Of a stretch of DNA of 64,000 nucleotides, positions 19,527 to 28,851 are shown piece after piece. Source of the DNA: JACPAP01 sp035287045. Its GTDB lineage: Bacteria; Gemmatimonadota; Gemmatimonadetes; Gemmatimonadales; GWC2-71-9. Both the position numbers and the translations under genes were made by a program. The stretch is taken from contig DATECF010000066.1 in assembly GCA_035287045.1 (NCBI GenBank), positions 1 to 64,000 on the forward strand, written 5' to 3'. The first letter of the stretch is position 1. Each line of letters begins with the position of its first letter. Below the pieces are notes generated by a model. The model saw nothing but the letters and a program-made list of their open reading frames with translations, had not been told where the DNA came from and made no database searches.

Positions 19527-20956
19527 ACCGCCTCGGTCACCGCCGGACCCCCGCACCACACGCAAGTCGCGGGAGCGGGCGACGAACGGAATTCACCATC
19601 TGGGAGCACCCGGATCGTCGCCTTGGTCGCTTCCTTGACGGCGGTCTCGCATGCCGCCTCGCCGCAGTACCCCGCGTAGGCGAATCCGCCGGCCCCGTTC
19701 ATGAGGTCCTTCAGCGCTTCCCGGTCCTTCACGTTGCGGACCGAGTTGGCTTCCCGCCGCTGGCGCGCCGCCTCCAACAACCCGGCCTGGATCTCGTCCA
19801 TCGCCCGCCGGACGGCGTCCGCCAGCCCGGCGAGCGGGACCGACGCCTTGCCGCCGGTTCGGCGCGCCAGCACCGCCTGTCCTTGCGCCACGTCCCGCGG
19901 GCCGATCTCCAGCCGCACCGGGACGCCCCGCGCCTCCCAGTGGTAGTACTTGGCCCCGGGCTTCACCGCATCGCGGTCATCCACCTGCGCGCTCACGCCG
20001 GCGGCCACCAGCGAATGGCGGGCCTGCTGAGCCGCCTCCAGCACCCCCTGCTGATCGCTATCGCTCTTCCAGATGGGGACCACGATCACCTGGAGCGGCG
20101 CCAGGCGCGGCGGGCAGATCAGGCCCTTGTCATCCGAGTGCGTCATCACCAGCCCGCCGATCAGTCGCGTGGACACGCCCCACGACGTGCTCCACACGTA
20201 CTCCCAATCGCCCGTGGTGGTCTGGTACCGCACCTCGAACGCCTTCGCGAAGTTCTGTCCCAGGTTGTGCGACGTACCGGCCTGGAGCGCCCGGTTGTCC
20301 TGCATCAGGGCTTCGATGGCGTACGTGCGCACCGCGCCCGCGAACTTCTCGGCATCGGTCTTGGCGCCGGTGATCACCGGCATCGCCATCCATTCCTCGG
20401 CAAACCGCCGGTAGATCCCCAGAATCAGTCGCGCCTCTGCCTCCGCCTCGTCGGCGGTGGCGTGCGCGGTATGCCCTTCTTGCCACAGGAACTCGGTCGT
20501 CCGCAGAAACAGCCTGGTCCGCAACTCCCAACGGACGATGTTGGCCCACTGGTTCAAGAGGACCGGCAAATCGCGGTAGCTCTGGACCCACTTGGCGAGC
20601 ATCGCGTAGATGATGGTCTCCGACGTCGGCCGGATGACCAGCGGCTCTTCCAGCTCCTTCCCGCCCCCGCGGGTCACGACCGCCGTCTGGGGCGCGAAAC
20701 CCTCAACGTGCTCCGCTTCCTTGGCGAGGAAACTCTGGGGAATCAGCAGGGGGAAGTAGGCGTTCTCGTGTCCTGTGGCCCTGAACATCTCGTCCAAGGC
20801 GCGCTGCATCAGCTCCCAGATGCGGTATCCGCGGGGCCGGATCACCATGCAACCCCGCACCGGCGAATAGTCCGCCAGCTCGGCGCGCATGACCACGTCG
20901 TTGTACCAGGCGCTGAAATCGGCCGCGCGCGTCGTCAGGGCCTGTTCGGTGCTCAC
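19508..20956 (-). CDS. proS: Prolyl-tRNA synthetase, archaeal/eukaryal type
   Basis: The 482-residue product is the short class lacking the INS editing domain of E. coli ProRS and carrying a C-terminal zinc-binding module. Motif 2 region RTTEFLWQEGHTAHAT and the PTSETIIY motif are typical of this class. The C-terminal cysteines are in GYCGEAACE and CVWCGGP. The GTG start at 20956 overlaps the hisS stop (GTGA). It charges tRNA-Pro with proline; the class is found in archaea, eukaryotes and several bacterial phyla. Confidence 0.95.
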   Translation of the reverse strand: MSTEQALTTRAADFSAWYNDVVMRAELADYSPVRGCMVIRPRGYRIWELMQRALDEMFRATGHENAYFPLLIPQSFLAKEAEHVEGFAPQTAVVTRGGGKELEEPLVIRPTSETIIYAMLAKWVQSYRDLPVLLNQWANIVRWELRTRLFLRTTEFLWQEGHTAHATADEAEAEARLILGIYRRFAEEWMAMPVITGAKTDAEKFAGAVRTYAIEALMQDNRALQAGTSHNLGQNFAKAFEVRYQTTTGDWEYVWSTSWGVSTRLIGGLVMTHSDDKGLICPPRLAPLQVIVVPIWKSDSDQQGVLEAAQQARHSLVAAGVSAQVDDRDAVKPGAKYYHWEARGVPVRLEIGPRDVAQGQAVLARRTGGKASVPLAGLADAVRRAMDEIQAGLLEAARQRREANSVRNVKDREALKDLMNGAGGFAYAGYCGEAACETAVKEATKATIRVLPDGEFRSSPAPATCVWCGGPAVTEAVWAKAY

Positions 20957-22251
20957 CGTGCCCCCAAGATCGCGTCGCCCGCCAGCTCCACCGCACTGAC
21001 CATGCGCTCCTCGCCCCGCATGAGATCTCGCACCACTGCTCCGCCCCGCTTTCGCTCCTCAGGCCCAATGATGACGGCGAGCCGCGCCCCTCGCGCGCTC
21101 GCCAGCTTCAGCTGCTTGGCGATGGTCTGTTCCTTGAGCGAGAACTCCACCCGTCCTCCGCGATCCCGCAGCGCGTGCGCCAGCTGCAATATGGCCGCCC
21201 TGTCCTCCGCGGTGACCGCGACCAGAAACGCGTCCAGCCCCCCCGCCCCCGAGGGCGCCAGGGCCCGGGCCTTGATCAACTCGCCCAACACCACATCTCC
21301 CATGCCGAATCCTACGGCCGGCAGGTCCGCGCCCCCCAGGGAGGCCAGCAACCCATCGTAGCGCCCGCCGCCGCAGATGGCGCGTAAGTTCCGTTGCGCG
21401 TCGAATAGCTCGAACACGATCCCGCTGTAATACGCGAGCCCCCGAACGATGCAAAGGTCCACGTCCACGAACCCACCCAGTCCCATGGCCTCCAGCGCCG
21501 CGACGCACTCCGTCAGCGGCTCCACCGCCTCGGCGCCTCCCGGAGCCTTCCGGACCGCCTGCTGCACCTCGCCCAGGCCTTTCAGCTCACCCACCTCGAG
21601 CACCCGCTGGGCTACCGCTTTGGGAAACCTGCCGTCCTCGGTCAGCCAGGTCAGCAGCCGGTCGCGCGCCTCGCGCTCGATCTTGTCGATGGCGGCGTAC
21701 GCGGCCCCCAGCGACGCCTCGGGAACCCCGGCTGCCAGCACCAGGGCCCTGGTGACTCGTCGGTCTGACAGCCGCGCACGCAGGTCCGCGGGCCCGAGCC
21801 CCAGCAGGCGGGCCACGTCGATGGCCGCCGCAATCACCTCCGCGTCCGCCAGCGGGCCCGGCTCGCCGATCACGTCCAGGTTCAGCTGGAAATGCTCCCG
21901 CAGGCGCCCGCGCTGCTGCCGCTCGTAGCGGAACAGCTGCGGGATGGAGAACCAGCGGATCGGTTTTTTCAGGGCGCTGGCCCGCGCCGCCACCATGCGC
22001 GCCAGCGTCGGCGTCATTTCGGGTCGCAGCGCGACCTCCCGATCACCGCGGTCCCGAAAGTGATACAGCTGGCCCACGATCTCCGAGCCACTCTTCTGGG
22101 TGTACAGCTCCAGCGGCTCCAGCGGCGGCCCGTCGTACTCCTCGCACCCGTAGCGGGTCGCGACGGTACGCCAAACGGCAAAGATGTGGTTACGGAGCGC
22201 GGTGTCGTCGGGGTAGAAGTCGCGGAACCCCGGCAACGCTCTGGCTGGCAT
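20953..22251 (-). CDS. hisS: Histidyl-tRNA synthetase
   Basis: HisRS is a class II synthetase. The start MPARALPGFRDFYPDD (ATG at 22251) matches the usual N-terminus, while the frame open further upstream lies in folC and is not related. Motif 2 is in ALRPEMTPTLARM. The histidine-binding signature GLAYYSGIVFELF and the GGGRYDGL motif are present. The 432-residue length includes the C-terminal anticodon domain. Translation of proS is coupled to it through a GTGA overlap. Confidence 0.95.
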   Translation of the reverse strand: MPARALPGFRDFYPDDTALRNHIFAVWRTVATRYGCEEYDGPPLEPLELYTQKSGSEIVGQLYHFRDRGDREVALRPEMTPTLARMVAARASALKKPIRWFSIPQLFRYERQQRGRLREHFQLNLDVIGEPGPLADAEVIAAAIDVARLLGLGPADLRARLSDRRVTRALVLAAGVPEASLGAAYAAIDKIEREARDRLLTWLTEDGRFPKAVAQRVLEVGELKGLGEVQQAVRKAPGGAEAVEPLTECVAALEAMGLGGFVDVDLCIVRGLAYYSGIVFELFDAQRNLRAICGGGRYDGLLASLGGADLPAVGFGMGDVVLGELIKARALAPSGAGGLDAFLVAVTAEDRAAILQLAHALRDRGGRVEFSLKEQTIAKQLKLASARGARLAVIIGPEERKRGGAVVRDLMRGEERMVSAVELAGDAILGAR

Positions 22252-22259
22252 GCACCAAA

Positions 22260-23516
22260 TTAGCCGAGCGGCGGGAAGCCCGGCAAGCGGGCGAGCGCAT
22301 CGCCCACGGTGTGGAACGAGCCCGTGACCAGCACCGTGCCGGCGCCCTCCTGTACCTCCCGAAGCGCCCGGTCGAAGTCGGGCTCGATGATGGGCGGATG
22401 GCCGTGCAGGCGGCCAGGCGGCCGGAGGTGTCCGGGTCCGCCCGACCGCCTGACCTCCTGTCCGACGTCTTCCAGATCCCATCTCCGGTCCGGTGGGGCC
22501 GTGGGCGGAGTCGTGAGCCAGATCCCGTCCACCACGTCCCCCAACCCGGCCAGCATCTCCCGCCACGCCTTGTCCGCGAGAATGCCAACCAGGGCGTGCA
22601 CCGGCCGCGCCAGGTCGACCGCCCGGAGCGCCCGGACCAACACCGCTATTCCCGCCGGGTTGTGCGCCACGTCGAAGATCCACCGACCCCGCCGGTCAAA
22701 CCGCCCGGCCAGCCTCGCCCGTGAAAACCCGGCCGTCACCGCGGCCGACCCCGGTCGCCAGCCATGGGGAAGCACATCCAACAGGGCCACGGCCACCGCG
22801 GCGTTTCGCCCCTGGTGCGGCCCCTGGAGCCCCAGCACGCCAGCATACTCCGCGCCCGGCGGAACCCTCACGATGGGCGCCGCCCCCCGGCCAGCGGATT
22901 CCTGCGCCAGCAGCGCCGCGAGCTCCCGGTCCGCCTCTCCGATCACGAACGGCACTCCGGGTTTGGCGATACCCGCCTTTTCCCGGGCAATGGCGGGAAG
23001 CGTAGCCCCCAGATACTCGGTATGCTCCAGCGCGATGTTGGTGACCGCGCTAGCCAGGGGCTGAACCACGTTGGTGCTATCCAGCCTGCCCCCCAGACCA
23101 ACCTCCACCACCGCGAGGTCCACGCCCCGGGCGGCGAAGTCAGCCAGGGCGATCGCCGTGAGCGCCTCGAAGAAGCTGGCCCCGGTCCGCTCGATCGCCG
23201 GGCGAAGCCGCTCGGTCCAGCGGGCGAACGCCTCCGGCGTCATGGGCCGTTCGTCCACCACGATCCGTTCACGAACGTCCACCAGGTGCGGCGACGTGTA
23301 GAGGCCCACCGACCTCCCCGCCTCACGGAGGGCGGCGCAGGCCAGCACCGACACCGAGCCTTTGCCGTTGGTACCGCCGATATGGACGACCGGGTATTGG
23401 TGCTCGGGATGCCCCAGCTCGGCCAGCAGGGCCCGCGTGGGTTCCAGCGACCACGGCCTGCCTGCGAAGGTTCGTGGGAAGAGGAAGCGGCAGGCTTCCT
23501 CGAAGCCGTGCGTCAG
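22260..23516 (-). CDS. folC: Folylpolyglutamate synthase / dihydrofolate synthase, CTG start
   Basis: FolC adds glutamate to folates and, in many bacteria, makes dihydrofolate from dihydropteroate. The Mur-ligase-like P-loop is HIGGTNGKGSVSVL and the folate-binding YTSPHLVDVRERI follows. The family start lies about 40 residues before the P-loop, but no ATG, GTG or TTG is available there. A CTG at 23516 overlaps the accD stop as CTGA and has a strong GGAGGT 6 bases upstream, so I take it as the start (418 residues). An upstream start inside accD is the alternative. Confidence 0.88.
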   Translation of the reverse strand: MTHGFEEACRFLFPRTFAGRPWSLEPTRALLAELGHPEHQYPVVHIGGTNGKGSVSVLACAALREAGRSVGLYTSPHLVDVRERIVVDERPMTPEAFARWTERLRPAIERTGASFFEALTAIALADFAARGVDLAVVEVGLGGRLDSTNVVQPLASAVTNIALEHTEYLGATLPAIAREKAGIAKPGVPFVIGEADRELAALLAQESAGRGAAPIVRVPPGAEYAGVLGLQGPHQGRNAAVAVALLDVLPHGWRPGSAAVTAGFSRARLAGRFDRRGRWIFDVAHNPAGIAVLVRALRAVDLARPVHALVGILADKAWREMLAGLGDVVDGIWLTTPPTAPPDRRWDLEDVGQEVRRSGGPGHLRPPGRLHGHPPIIEPDFDRALREVQEGAGTVLVTGSFHTVGDALARLPGFPPLG

Positions 23517-24370
23517 TCCGCGACCTCCGCCGCCGGCAGGCGCAGCATCATCCGCAGCAGCGACGCGGTGGTGTCCGCCAGGCTTGCCCGCGGCACGACG
23601 GCATCCACCATGCCATGCTCCAGCAGGAACTCCGCCGTCTGAAACCCCTCCGGCAGGTCCTGTCCGATGGTCTGCTTGATCACGCGTGGGCCCGCAAACC
23701 CCACCACGGCGCCGGGCTCGGCCAGGATCACGTCTCCCTGGAGCGCGTAGGACGCGGACACCCCGCCCGTGGTCGGGTTGGTGACGATCGAGATATACGG
23801 GAGGCCGGCCTCGCTCAACGCCGCCAGGACGACGGACGTCTTGGCCATTTGCATGAGGCTCAAGACGCCTTCCTGCATACGGGCGCCTCCGGACGCGGAC
23901 ACGATCACCAATGGCGCCTTGTGCTCGAGCGCCCGCTCCCCGAGACGCGCGATCTTTTCTCCAACCACCGACGCCATGGACCCGCCCATGAACGCGAATT
24001 CCATGGCGGCCACATTGAGCGGCAGGCCCGTCAACGTCCCGTGTCCCGTGAGCACGGCCTCCTGCGGCCCCACTTCCCGGTACGCCCGCGTCACCCGCGC
24101 CGCGTACCCCTCGAAGCCCAACGGGTCCACCGTGCGCAGGTTGGCGAACAGTTCTACGAAGCTTCCCGGATCGGTGAGGATCTCCACGTAGCGGCGCGCC
24201 GAGATCCGCCGGTGGAACCCGCACTGGGGGCAGACTTGCAGGGCGCGCTCGAACTTCTCACGCAGGTCCACGTGGCCGCACTCCTCGCACTTGTCCCACG
24301 CGTCCGGAGGGATCTCCAGGCGCTCGCGCGAAGACGTTCGCGGTTTGCGCTCTTTACGGAACCAGGCCAT
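23513..24370 (-). CDS. accD: Acetyl-CoA carboxylase carboxyltransferase subunit beta
   Basis: AccD is half of the carboxyltransferase that moves CO2 from biotin to acetyl-CoA, making malonyl-CoA. The N-terminal zinc ribbon is complete (CEECGHVD and CPQCGFH). The crotonase-like core has SASGGARMQEG and TNPTTGGVSAS. Start MAWFRKERKPRTSS at 24370 is family-typical; frame upstream is not. Length is 285 residues. accA is not in the window. The same beta/folC pairing (accD-folC) occurs in many bacteria, including E. coli. Confidence 0.95.
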   Translation of the reverse strand: MAWFRKERKPRTSSRERLEIPPDAWDKCEECGHVDLREKFERALQVCPQCGFHRRISARRYVEILTDPGSFVELFANLRTVDPLGFEGYAARVTRAYREVGPQEAVLTGHGTLTGLPLNVAAMEFAFMGGSMASVVGEKIARLGERALEHKAPLVIVSASGGARMQEGVLSLMQMAKTSVVLAALSEAGLPYISIVTNPTTGGVSASYALQGDVILAEPGAVVGFAGPRVIKQTIGQDLPEGFQTAEFLLEHGMVDAVVPRASLADTTASLLRMMLRLPAAEVAD

Positions 24371-24405
24371 GGAAGGTTGTCGGAATCTCGCGCTCCCCGG
24401 GGAAC

Positions 24406-24420
24406 GGCGCCAGTGGCGCC
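24406..24420. repeat. Perfect palindrome between rodA and accD
   Basis: GGCGCCA and TGGCGCC flank a single central base, just after the rodA stop in the 53-bp gap before accD. It may act as a processing hairpin or weak terminator. No T-tract follows. Confidence 0.35.
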
Positions 24421-24423
24421 GGC

Positions 24424-25662
24424 TCAGGTCCTCGTGTACGAGGAGCGCGATTCCCGCGCGACGCGCAAGCACATGGCTACGGCCACGAAGGAGATCAGGA
24501 GGAAGGAGCCGCCGTAGGAGAAAAAGGGGAGCGGGATGCCGGTGATTGGCATCAGCCCGACGCTCATCCCCACATTCTCCACCACGTGTGTGAACAGGAG
24601 ACCGCAGATCCCGAAAACCAGCACCGAGGAGAACGGATCGGTCGCCGAGCGCGCGATCTGCATCAGCTGCATCAGGAGCGCCGCGAACAGCCCCAGCGTG
24701 ACCATCACCCCCAGGAACCCCAGCTCCTCGGCGAGGACGGAGAAGATGAAGTCCGTGTGTTGGGCCGGCAGGAACGCGAGCGCCTTCTGGGTGCCCTCCA
24801 GGAAGCCCTTCCCCAGCAGCCCACCCGATCCAATGGCCACTTTGGACTGGATGATGTTCCACCCGGTGGCACGGGGGTCAATCTCGGGATTGAGGAACGA
24901 GAGCAGCCGGTTCTGCTGGTACGGCGCCAGGCCGCGCCACAACTGCAGGGCAATCGTCCCCATGAGGACGTTGCCCAGCCAGACGACCAGGCCCTCGATC
25001 ACGTAGGGGCGGGCCCACAACAGCACCAGCGTGATCGCCACGATCCAGAGACCCCATGACCAGGTCGAGAACGCGAGCATCAGGCTGATGAGCGGCGACG
25101 CCAACAGCACCAGGAGCCGAATCGGCACGCCCACCCAGAAAAGCACCACGAAGAGGATCGCGAGAAACACGATCGCACTCCCCAGGTCCGGCTGGAGCCC
25201 CACCAGGAGGAACGGCAACCCCACGATCATGCCGGCCGGCAGCAGCTCGACCAGCGTCTGGGGCGCCCGCCTCCGCCCGCCCAGGTGGCGGGCAAGCATC
25301 ATGATCGTCGCCAGCTTCGCCAGCTCCGCCGGCTGACCGACGCGGGTTCCGCCAATGGCCAGCCAGGACTTGGTGCCCGCCGCCGTGCCCGCCCCGGTGC
25401 CCACCACCAGGGTCAGGATCAGCAGTACCACCGCCAGTCCGTACACGAACGGCGTGGCCCATTCGAGCAGGCGGGGCGACACCCGGTACACTGCGGCACC
25501 GATCGCGGTGGCCAGCACGATCCATCCCAGCTGCTTCTGCCAGATATCGGCGATGTCCGTGGGGACGTCGGTCTGGCCCGCGGAGTACAGCGTGGCCAGG
25601 CCCAGGGCGACCAGGGCGCCGACCGTGAGGAGGGTCCGGCTATCGAGGCCGCGGGAAGCCAT
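24424..25662 (-). CDS. rodA: Rod-shape peptidoglycan glycosyltransferase RodA
   Basis: RodA is a SEDS-family polymerase that works with PBP2 in the elongasome to build lateral cell wall. The 412-residue product has about ten membrane segments. The late SEDS motif near the C-terminus (GIPLPFFSYGGSFLL) and FSVLAEELGFLG are characteristic. The start ATG lies 23 bp inside the mrdA 3-prime end, so the pair is translationally coupled. RodA rather than FtsW is assigned from the mre/mrdA neighbourhood. Confidence 0.92.
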   Translation of the reverse strand: MASRGLDSRTLLTVGALVALGLATLYSAGQTDVPTDIADIWQKQLGWIVLATAIGAAVYRVSPRLLEWATPFVYGLAVVLLILTLVVGTGAGTAAGTKSWLAIGGTRVGQPAELAKLATIMMLARHLGGRRRAPQTLVELLPAGMIVGLPFLLVGLQPDLGSAIVFLAILFVVLFWVGVPIRLLVLLASPLISLMLAFSTWSWGLWIVAITLVLLWARPYVIEGLVVWLGNVLMGTIALQLWRGLAPYQQNRLLSFLNPEIDPRATGWNIIQSKVAIGSGGLLGKGFLEGTQKALAFLPAQHTDFIFSVLAEELGFLGVMVTLGLFAALLMQLMQIARSATDPFSSVLVFGICGLLFTHVVENVGMSVGLMPITGIPLPFFSYGGSFLLISFVAVAMCLRVARESRSSYTRT

Positions 25663-27499
25663 CGCGCGCGACCGTGTCCGGCAGGATCGGCACCGGCTCC
25701 GGCGCCGAGTCGTCCGGCAGCACCAGCCGGTAGTCTGCCGCCGTGAGCAACGGGGCCATGGGCCCCAGCAGGCGCCGCGCGATGATGCGATTTACCATGG
25801 GCGCGATCGCCGAGCCGTGCTCGGCAAACTCCACCACGGCACCCACCACGACCCGAGGACCGTCCACCGGAGCGAACCCGATGTACCACGCGTGGTCCGG
25901 GTTGGGGGCGTTCTGCGCCGTCCCGGTCTTGCCCGCGATGCGCAGTTCGGCCACCCGCGCGCCGGCGGCCGTGCCCGCTTCCACCACCTCCAACAGCGCC
26001 TGGCGCAGGCCCACCAACTGCGTGTCCGAGAGTCCGAGCGAACGGGTCGGCGTGGGACCGGGCATGACCAGATGGGGCTCCGGCGCCCGGCCGTCCGGGT
26101 TGGCCAGCATCGCGTAGAACATCACCATATTCGACAGGGTCTGCGCGTTCTCGCCCTGCCCGATGGCCAGGTTCAGCGTGACCGCGTTGGTCCAGCCCCG
26201 AGGCCCGTAGTGCTGGTTGTAGTACTCCGTGGACGCCGGAAACAGCGGACGGATTTCATTGGGGAGGTCGATGCCCGAGCGGTCGCGAAAGCCGAAGCGC
26301 CCCGCATCGCTCAACAGGTTGGTCAGCTGGAGCTTCAACCCGAGCTGGTAGAAATACACATCGCACGAGTATTGGATGGCCTCGGCCAGGGTGAGGTCCC
26401 CATGGCCCCCGAGCTTCCAGCAGCGGAAGTAGCGGTTGTAGTACTGCAACCCGCCGCGGCAGAGAATGGGCATCCGCGATCGCAGGTCCACCAGGCCGCG
26501 GTTCATCGCCATCGCGGCCAGCACCAGTTTCCACGGCGACGCGGGCGGATAGCGGGCCTGGATGGCGCGATTCACCAAGGGGAAATCCGGCGCCTGCGAA
26601 AGCCGCCCCCACACTTCCGGATCCACCCCGCCGATAAACGCGTTGGGGTCATAGCCAGGGGACGAGTACAGCGCCAGCACCGCTCCGGTGGCCGGGTCCA
26701 TCACCATCACGGCGCCGCGCATCCCCTCCGGGAAACTCTCGGCGACGTAACGCTGCAGCTCGATGTCGAGGGTGGTGCGGATGGATTCCCCCTGCTCCGG
26801 CGACATGCGCTGCCCCACCTCGGCTTCCCGCACGCTCCGGCCCAGCGCATCCACCTCGACGAACCGCTCGCCGTCCTTGCCGCGGAGCCGGTCGTCGTAC
26901 TCCCGCTCCAGGCCGTCGCGCCCCACCAGCAGGCCTGGCCGGGCCCCGCTGATGGTGCCCGCGCCCATCTCCTGCTCCGTGATCTCCGCCACATAGCCCA
27001 CCACGTGCGCGGCAACGCTCCCGAACGGATAGCGCCGCCTGGGCTCCGCCTGGATCACGAGACCCGGAATGGTGACGCGCCGCTCTTCCAGCGCCGACAC
27101 CAGGTCGAACGACGCGTCCCGCCGGAGCATGGCCGGGCGATACGGGGTCTTGCGAAAGGCGCGCTCGGCATCGTCCGCGTCCCGCTGGGAAAGCCGCATC
27201 AGCGGCGCGATCCGCCGGATGGTGGCGCGGAGCGAATCCGCGGACGGTGCCAGCAGGCCGATCGAGTACCCGGGCTCGTTCTCCGCCAACACCACGCCGT
27301 TGCGGTCGGTGATCAGTCCCCGTGGAGCCGGCACCGGGACCGACCGCATGCGGTTCAGCTCCGACCGCACGCGGTACCGGCTGGACGAGAGGACCTGCAC
27401 CCGGAAGAACGCGACCAGAAGAACGCCGCCCACCATCCAGAGCAGCCATTGAGCCAAACGCGCCCGCCGAGCCAGCTCGTGAGCGTGAAACCAGTTCAT
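25640..27499 (-). CDS. mrdA: Penicillin-binding protein 2 (elongasome transpeptidase)
   Basis: PBP2 is the class B transpeptidase partner of RodA. One N-terminal membrane helix (LLWMVGGVLLVAFF) is followed by the dimerisation domain and then the transpeptidase. The nucleophile motif reads SPWK in YPPASPWKLVL, where most PBP2s have STxK. The second motif is YSCD, where SSD/SxN is usual, and the third is AGKTGTAQN. All three motif positions are kept, so activity is expected. Length is 619 residues. ATG overlaps the mreD stop by 4 bp. Confidence 0.93.
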   Translation of the reverse strand: MNWFHAHELARRARLAQWLLWMVGGVLLVAFFRVQVLSSSRYRVRSELNRMRSVPVPAPRGLITDRNGVVLAENEPGYSIGLLAPSADSLRATIRRIAPLMRLSQRDADDAERAFRKTPYRPAMLRRDASFDLVSALEERRVTIPGLVIQAEPRRRYPFGSVAAHVVGYVAEITEQEMGAGTISGARPGLLVGRDGLEREYDDRLRGKDGERFVEVDALGRSVREAEVGQRMSPEQGESIRTTLDIELQRYVAESFPEGMRGAVMVMDPATGAVLALYSSPGYDPNAFIGGVDPEVWGRLSQAPDFPLVNRAIQARYPPASPWKLVLAAMAMNRGLVDLRSRMPILCRGGLQYYNRYFRCWKLGGHGDLTLAEAIQYSCDVYFYQLGLKLQLTNLLSDAGRFGFRDRSGIDLPNEIRPLFPASTEYYNQHYGPRGWTNAVTLNLAIGQGENAQTLSNMVMFYAMLANPDGRAPEPHLVMPGPTPTRSLGLSDTQLVGLRQALLEVVEAGTAAGARVAELRIAGKTGTAQNAPNPDHAWYIGFAPVDGPRVVVGAVVEFAEHGSAIAPMVNRIIARRLLGPMAPLLTAADYRLVLPDDSAPEPVPILPDTVARDGFPRPR

Positions 27500-27993
27500 T
27501 CAGCGATCCGGATGGCCAGCCAGCGACGAAAGATGACCAGCACGATCACGCCGACGAGCGCCGTGCTGGCGGCCTTGAGGGGCGACCAGAGAAGAAGCTG
27601 CCAGACCAGGCCCATGCCCTCCACGTGACCGCCGCCGACCAGCACCAGCAGGTCGCGCACCCAGGTCCCGGCGAAGAAGAATCCGGCGTTGACCGCGAGA
27701 TTCTCCGCGAAAAAGATGGCCTTCCCCCATGCTGCCAGGTAACCTACCACGGTATGCGCGAGGGCGCCCGCGCCGAACGCGACCGGCGTCAGCGCGTCAC
27801 TCAGGAGGCCCACGATAAACCCGGCGATCGCCGCCGCCCCGGGTCGCGCCCGAATGGCGTACACCAGCAGCGCGAGCAGCAGAAAGTCGGGCGCCGGGCG
27901 CGGCTCCCCCAGCCACGGGCGCAGCGTGAAATGCAGCACCACCAGCAACAGCAAGACGGTGGGCAGCCGGTAGACGCCGTTCCGCCCGTTCAT
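27496..27993 (-). CDS. mreD: Rod-shape-determining protein MreD
   Basis: This is a small integral membrane protein of the elongasome, 165 residues with about five hydrophobic segments. Sequence conservation in MreD is always low; here the FLLLALLVYAIRARPGAAAIAGFIVGLLSDAL-type pattern and the position between mreC and mrdA make the call. Overlaps are ATGA on both sides. Confidence 0.88.
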   Translation of the reverse strand: MNGRNGVYRLPTVLLLLVVLHFTLRPWLGEPRPAPDFLLLALLVYAIRARPGAAAIAGFIVGLLSDALTPVAFGAGALAHTVVGYLAAWGKAIFFAENLAVNAGFFFAGTWVRDLLVLVGGGHVEGMGLVWQLLLWSPLKAASTALVGVIVLVIFRRWLAIRIAE

Positions 27994-28841
27994 GGCTCGG
28001 GTGGGACGAACGACTCGGTGAGGTCGGCCCGCGTGTCCAGCAGCACCATTACGTGGGAGATGGAGGCGGGATGCACCGCGGGAAGCACCAGGTAGGTGCG
28101 GGCCCAGCCGGCCAGCTCCTCGCGGACCGAGAGGATGGTGCCGATGGGAATCCCGCGGGGATAGATGCCGCCTTCTCCGGTCGCCAACCCGGAGGTGTAC
28201 ACTCGCGTTCCCGGTATCAACTCTTCGCGGTAGGGCACGCCCTGGAGCTCCAGCAGGGGGCCACCCGGATCACCGCCGCCAAACGGCGCCGCGATGCCAA
28301 ACACGGCCCCGTCCGCCGTCATGGCGCTGGCGCGGAAATCCGGGTGCGCCCAGGCGACCACCACCGAGGTATTCCCCCCCACGCTTCGGACCACCCCCAC
28401 CAGTCCGCCGGAGGCGACCACCGGCGAGAGCACCCGCACGCCTTGCCGGCGGCCCGCCGAAATCAGCAGCGTGAAACCGTCGGTGGGCAACGACTGATGC
28501 AGCACCTCAGCCGGCACGTGCCTCACCGGCAGGCGCTGGCGCAATCCCAGCATCGCCCGCAGCTGCGCGTTCTCCTCCCGCAACGCGTCCGCCAGCGTCG
28601 CGACCACCGCCGCCGAGTCGCGCTCCGCCACCACCCGCGCGAACCGTTCCCGAGTGGTCCGCACCGACTCGGCCCAGCCCTGGAGCGCGAGCAAGGGCCG
28701 CAGCAGGGTGTTCTGCAGCTGCGCCGAGACGCGGTCATGCCACGCGGCCGGCGTCATGCGAATCGTTATGGACAACAGGAGGCAGACGATGAAGGCCAGC
28801 GTGTCGCGCCGCGACGCGTACCGTTCGGACGCGAAGGTCAC
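27990..28841 (-). CDS. mreC: Rod-shape-determining protein MreC
   Basis: MreC is a bitopic periplasmic scaffold linking MreB filaments to PBP2. The 283-residue product has one N-terminal membrane helix, then a coiled coil (about residues 60-100, ending LREENAQLRAML). Beta-barrel domains follow with SPVVASGGLVGVVRSVG and YTSGLATGEGGIYPRGIPIG, the most conserved MreC signature. It starts with GTG at 28841, 10 bases after mreB. Confidence 0.92.
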   Translation of the reverse strand: MTFASERYASRRDTLAFIVCLLLSITIRMTPAAWHDRVSAQLQNTLLRPLLALQGWAESVRTTRERFARVVAERDSAAVVATLADALREENAQLRAMLGLRQRLPVRHVPAEVLHQSLPTDGFTLLISAGRRQGVRVLSPVVASGGLVGVVRSVGGNTSVVVAWAHPDFRASAMTADGAVFGIAAPFGGGDPGGPLLELQGVPYREELIPGTRVYTSGLATGEGGIYPRGIPIGTILSVREELAGWARTYLVLPAVHPASISHVMVLLDTRADLTESFVPPEP

Positions 28842-28851
28842 GATGGGATCG

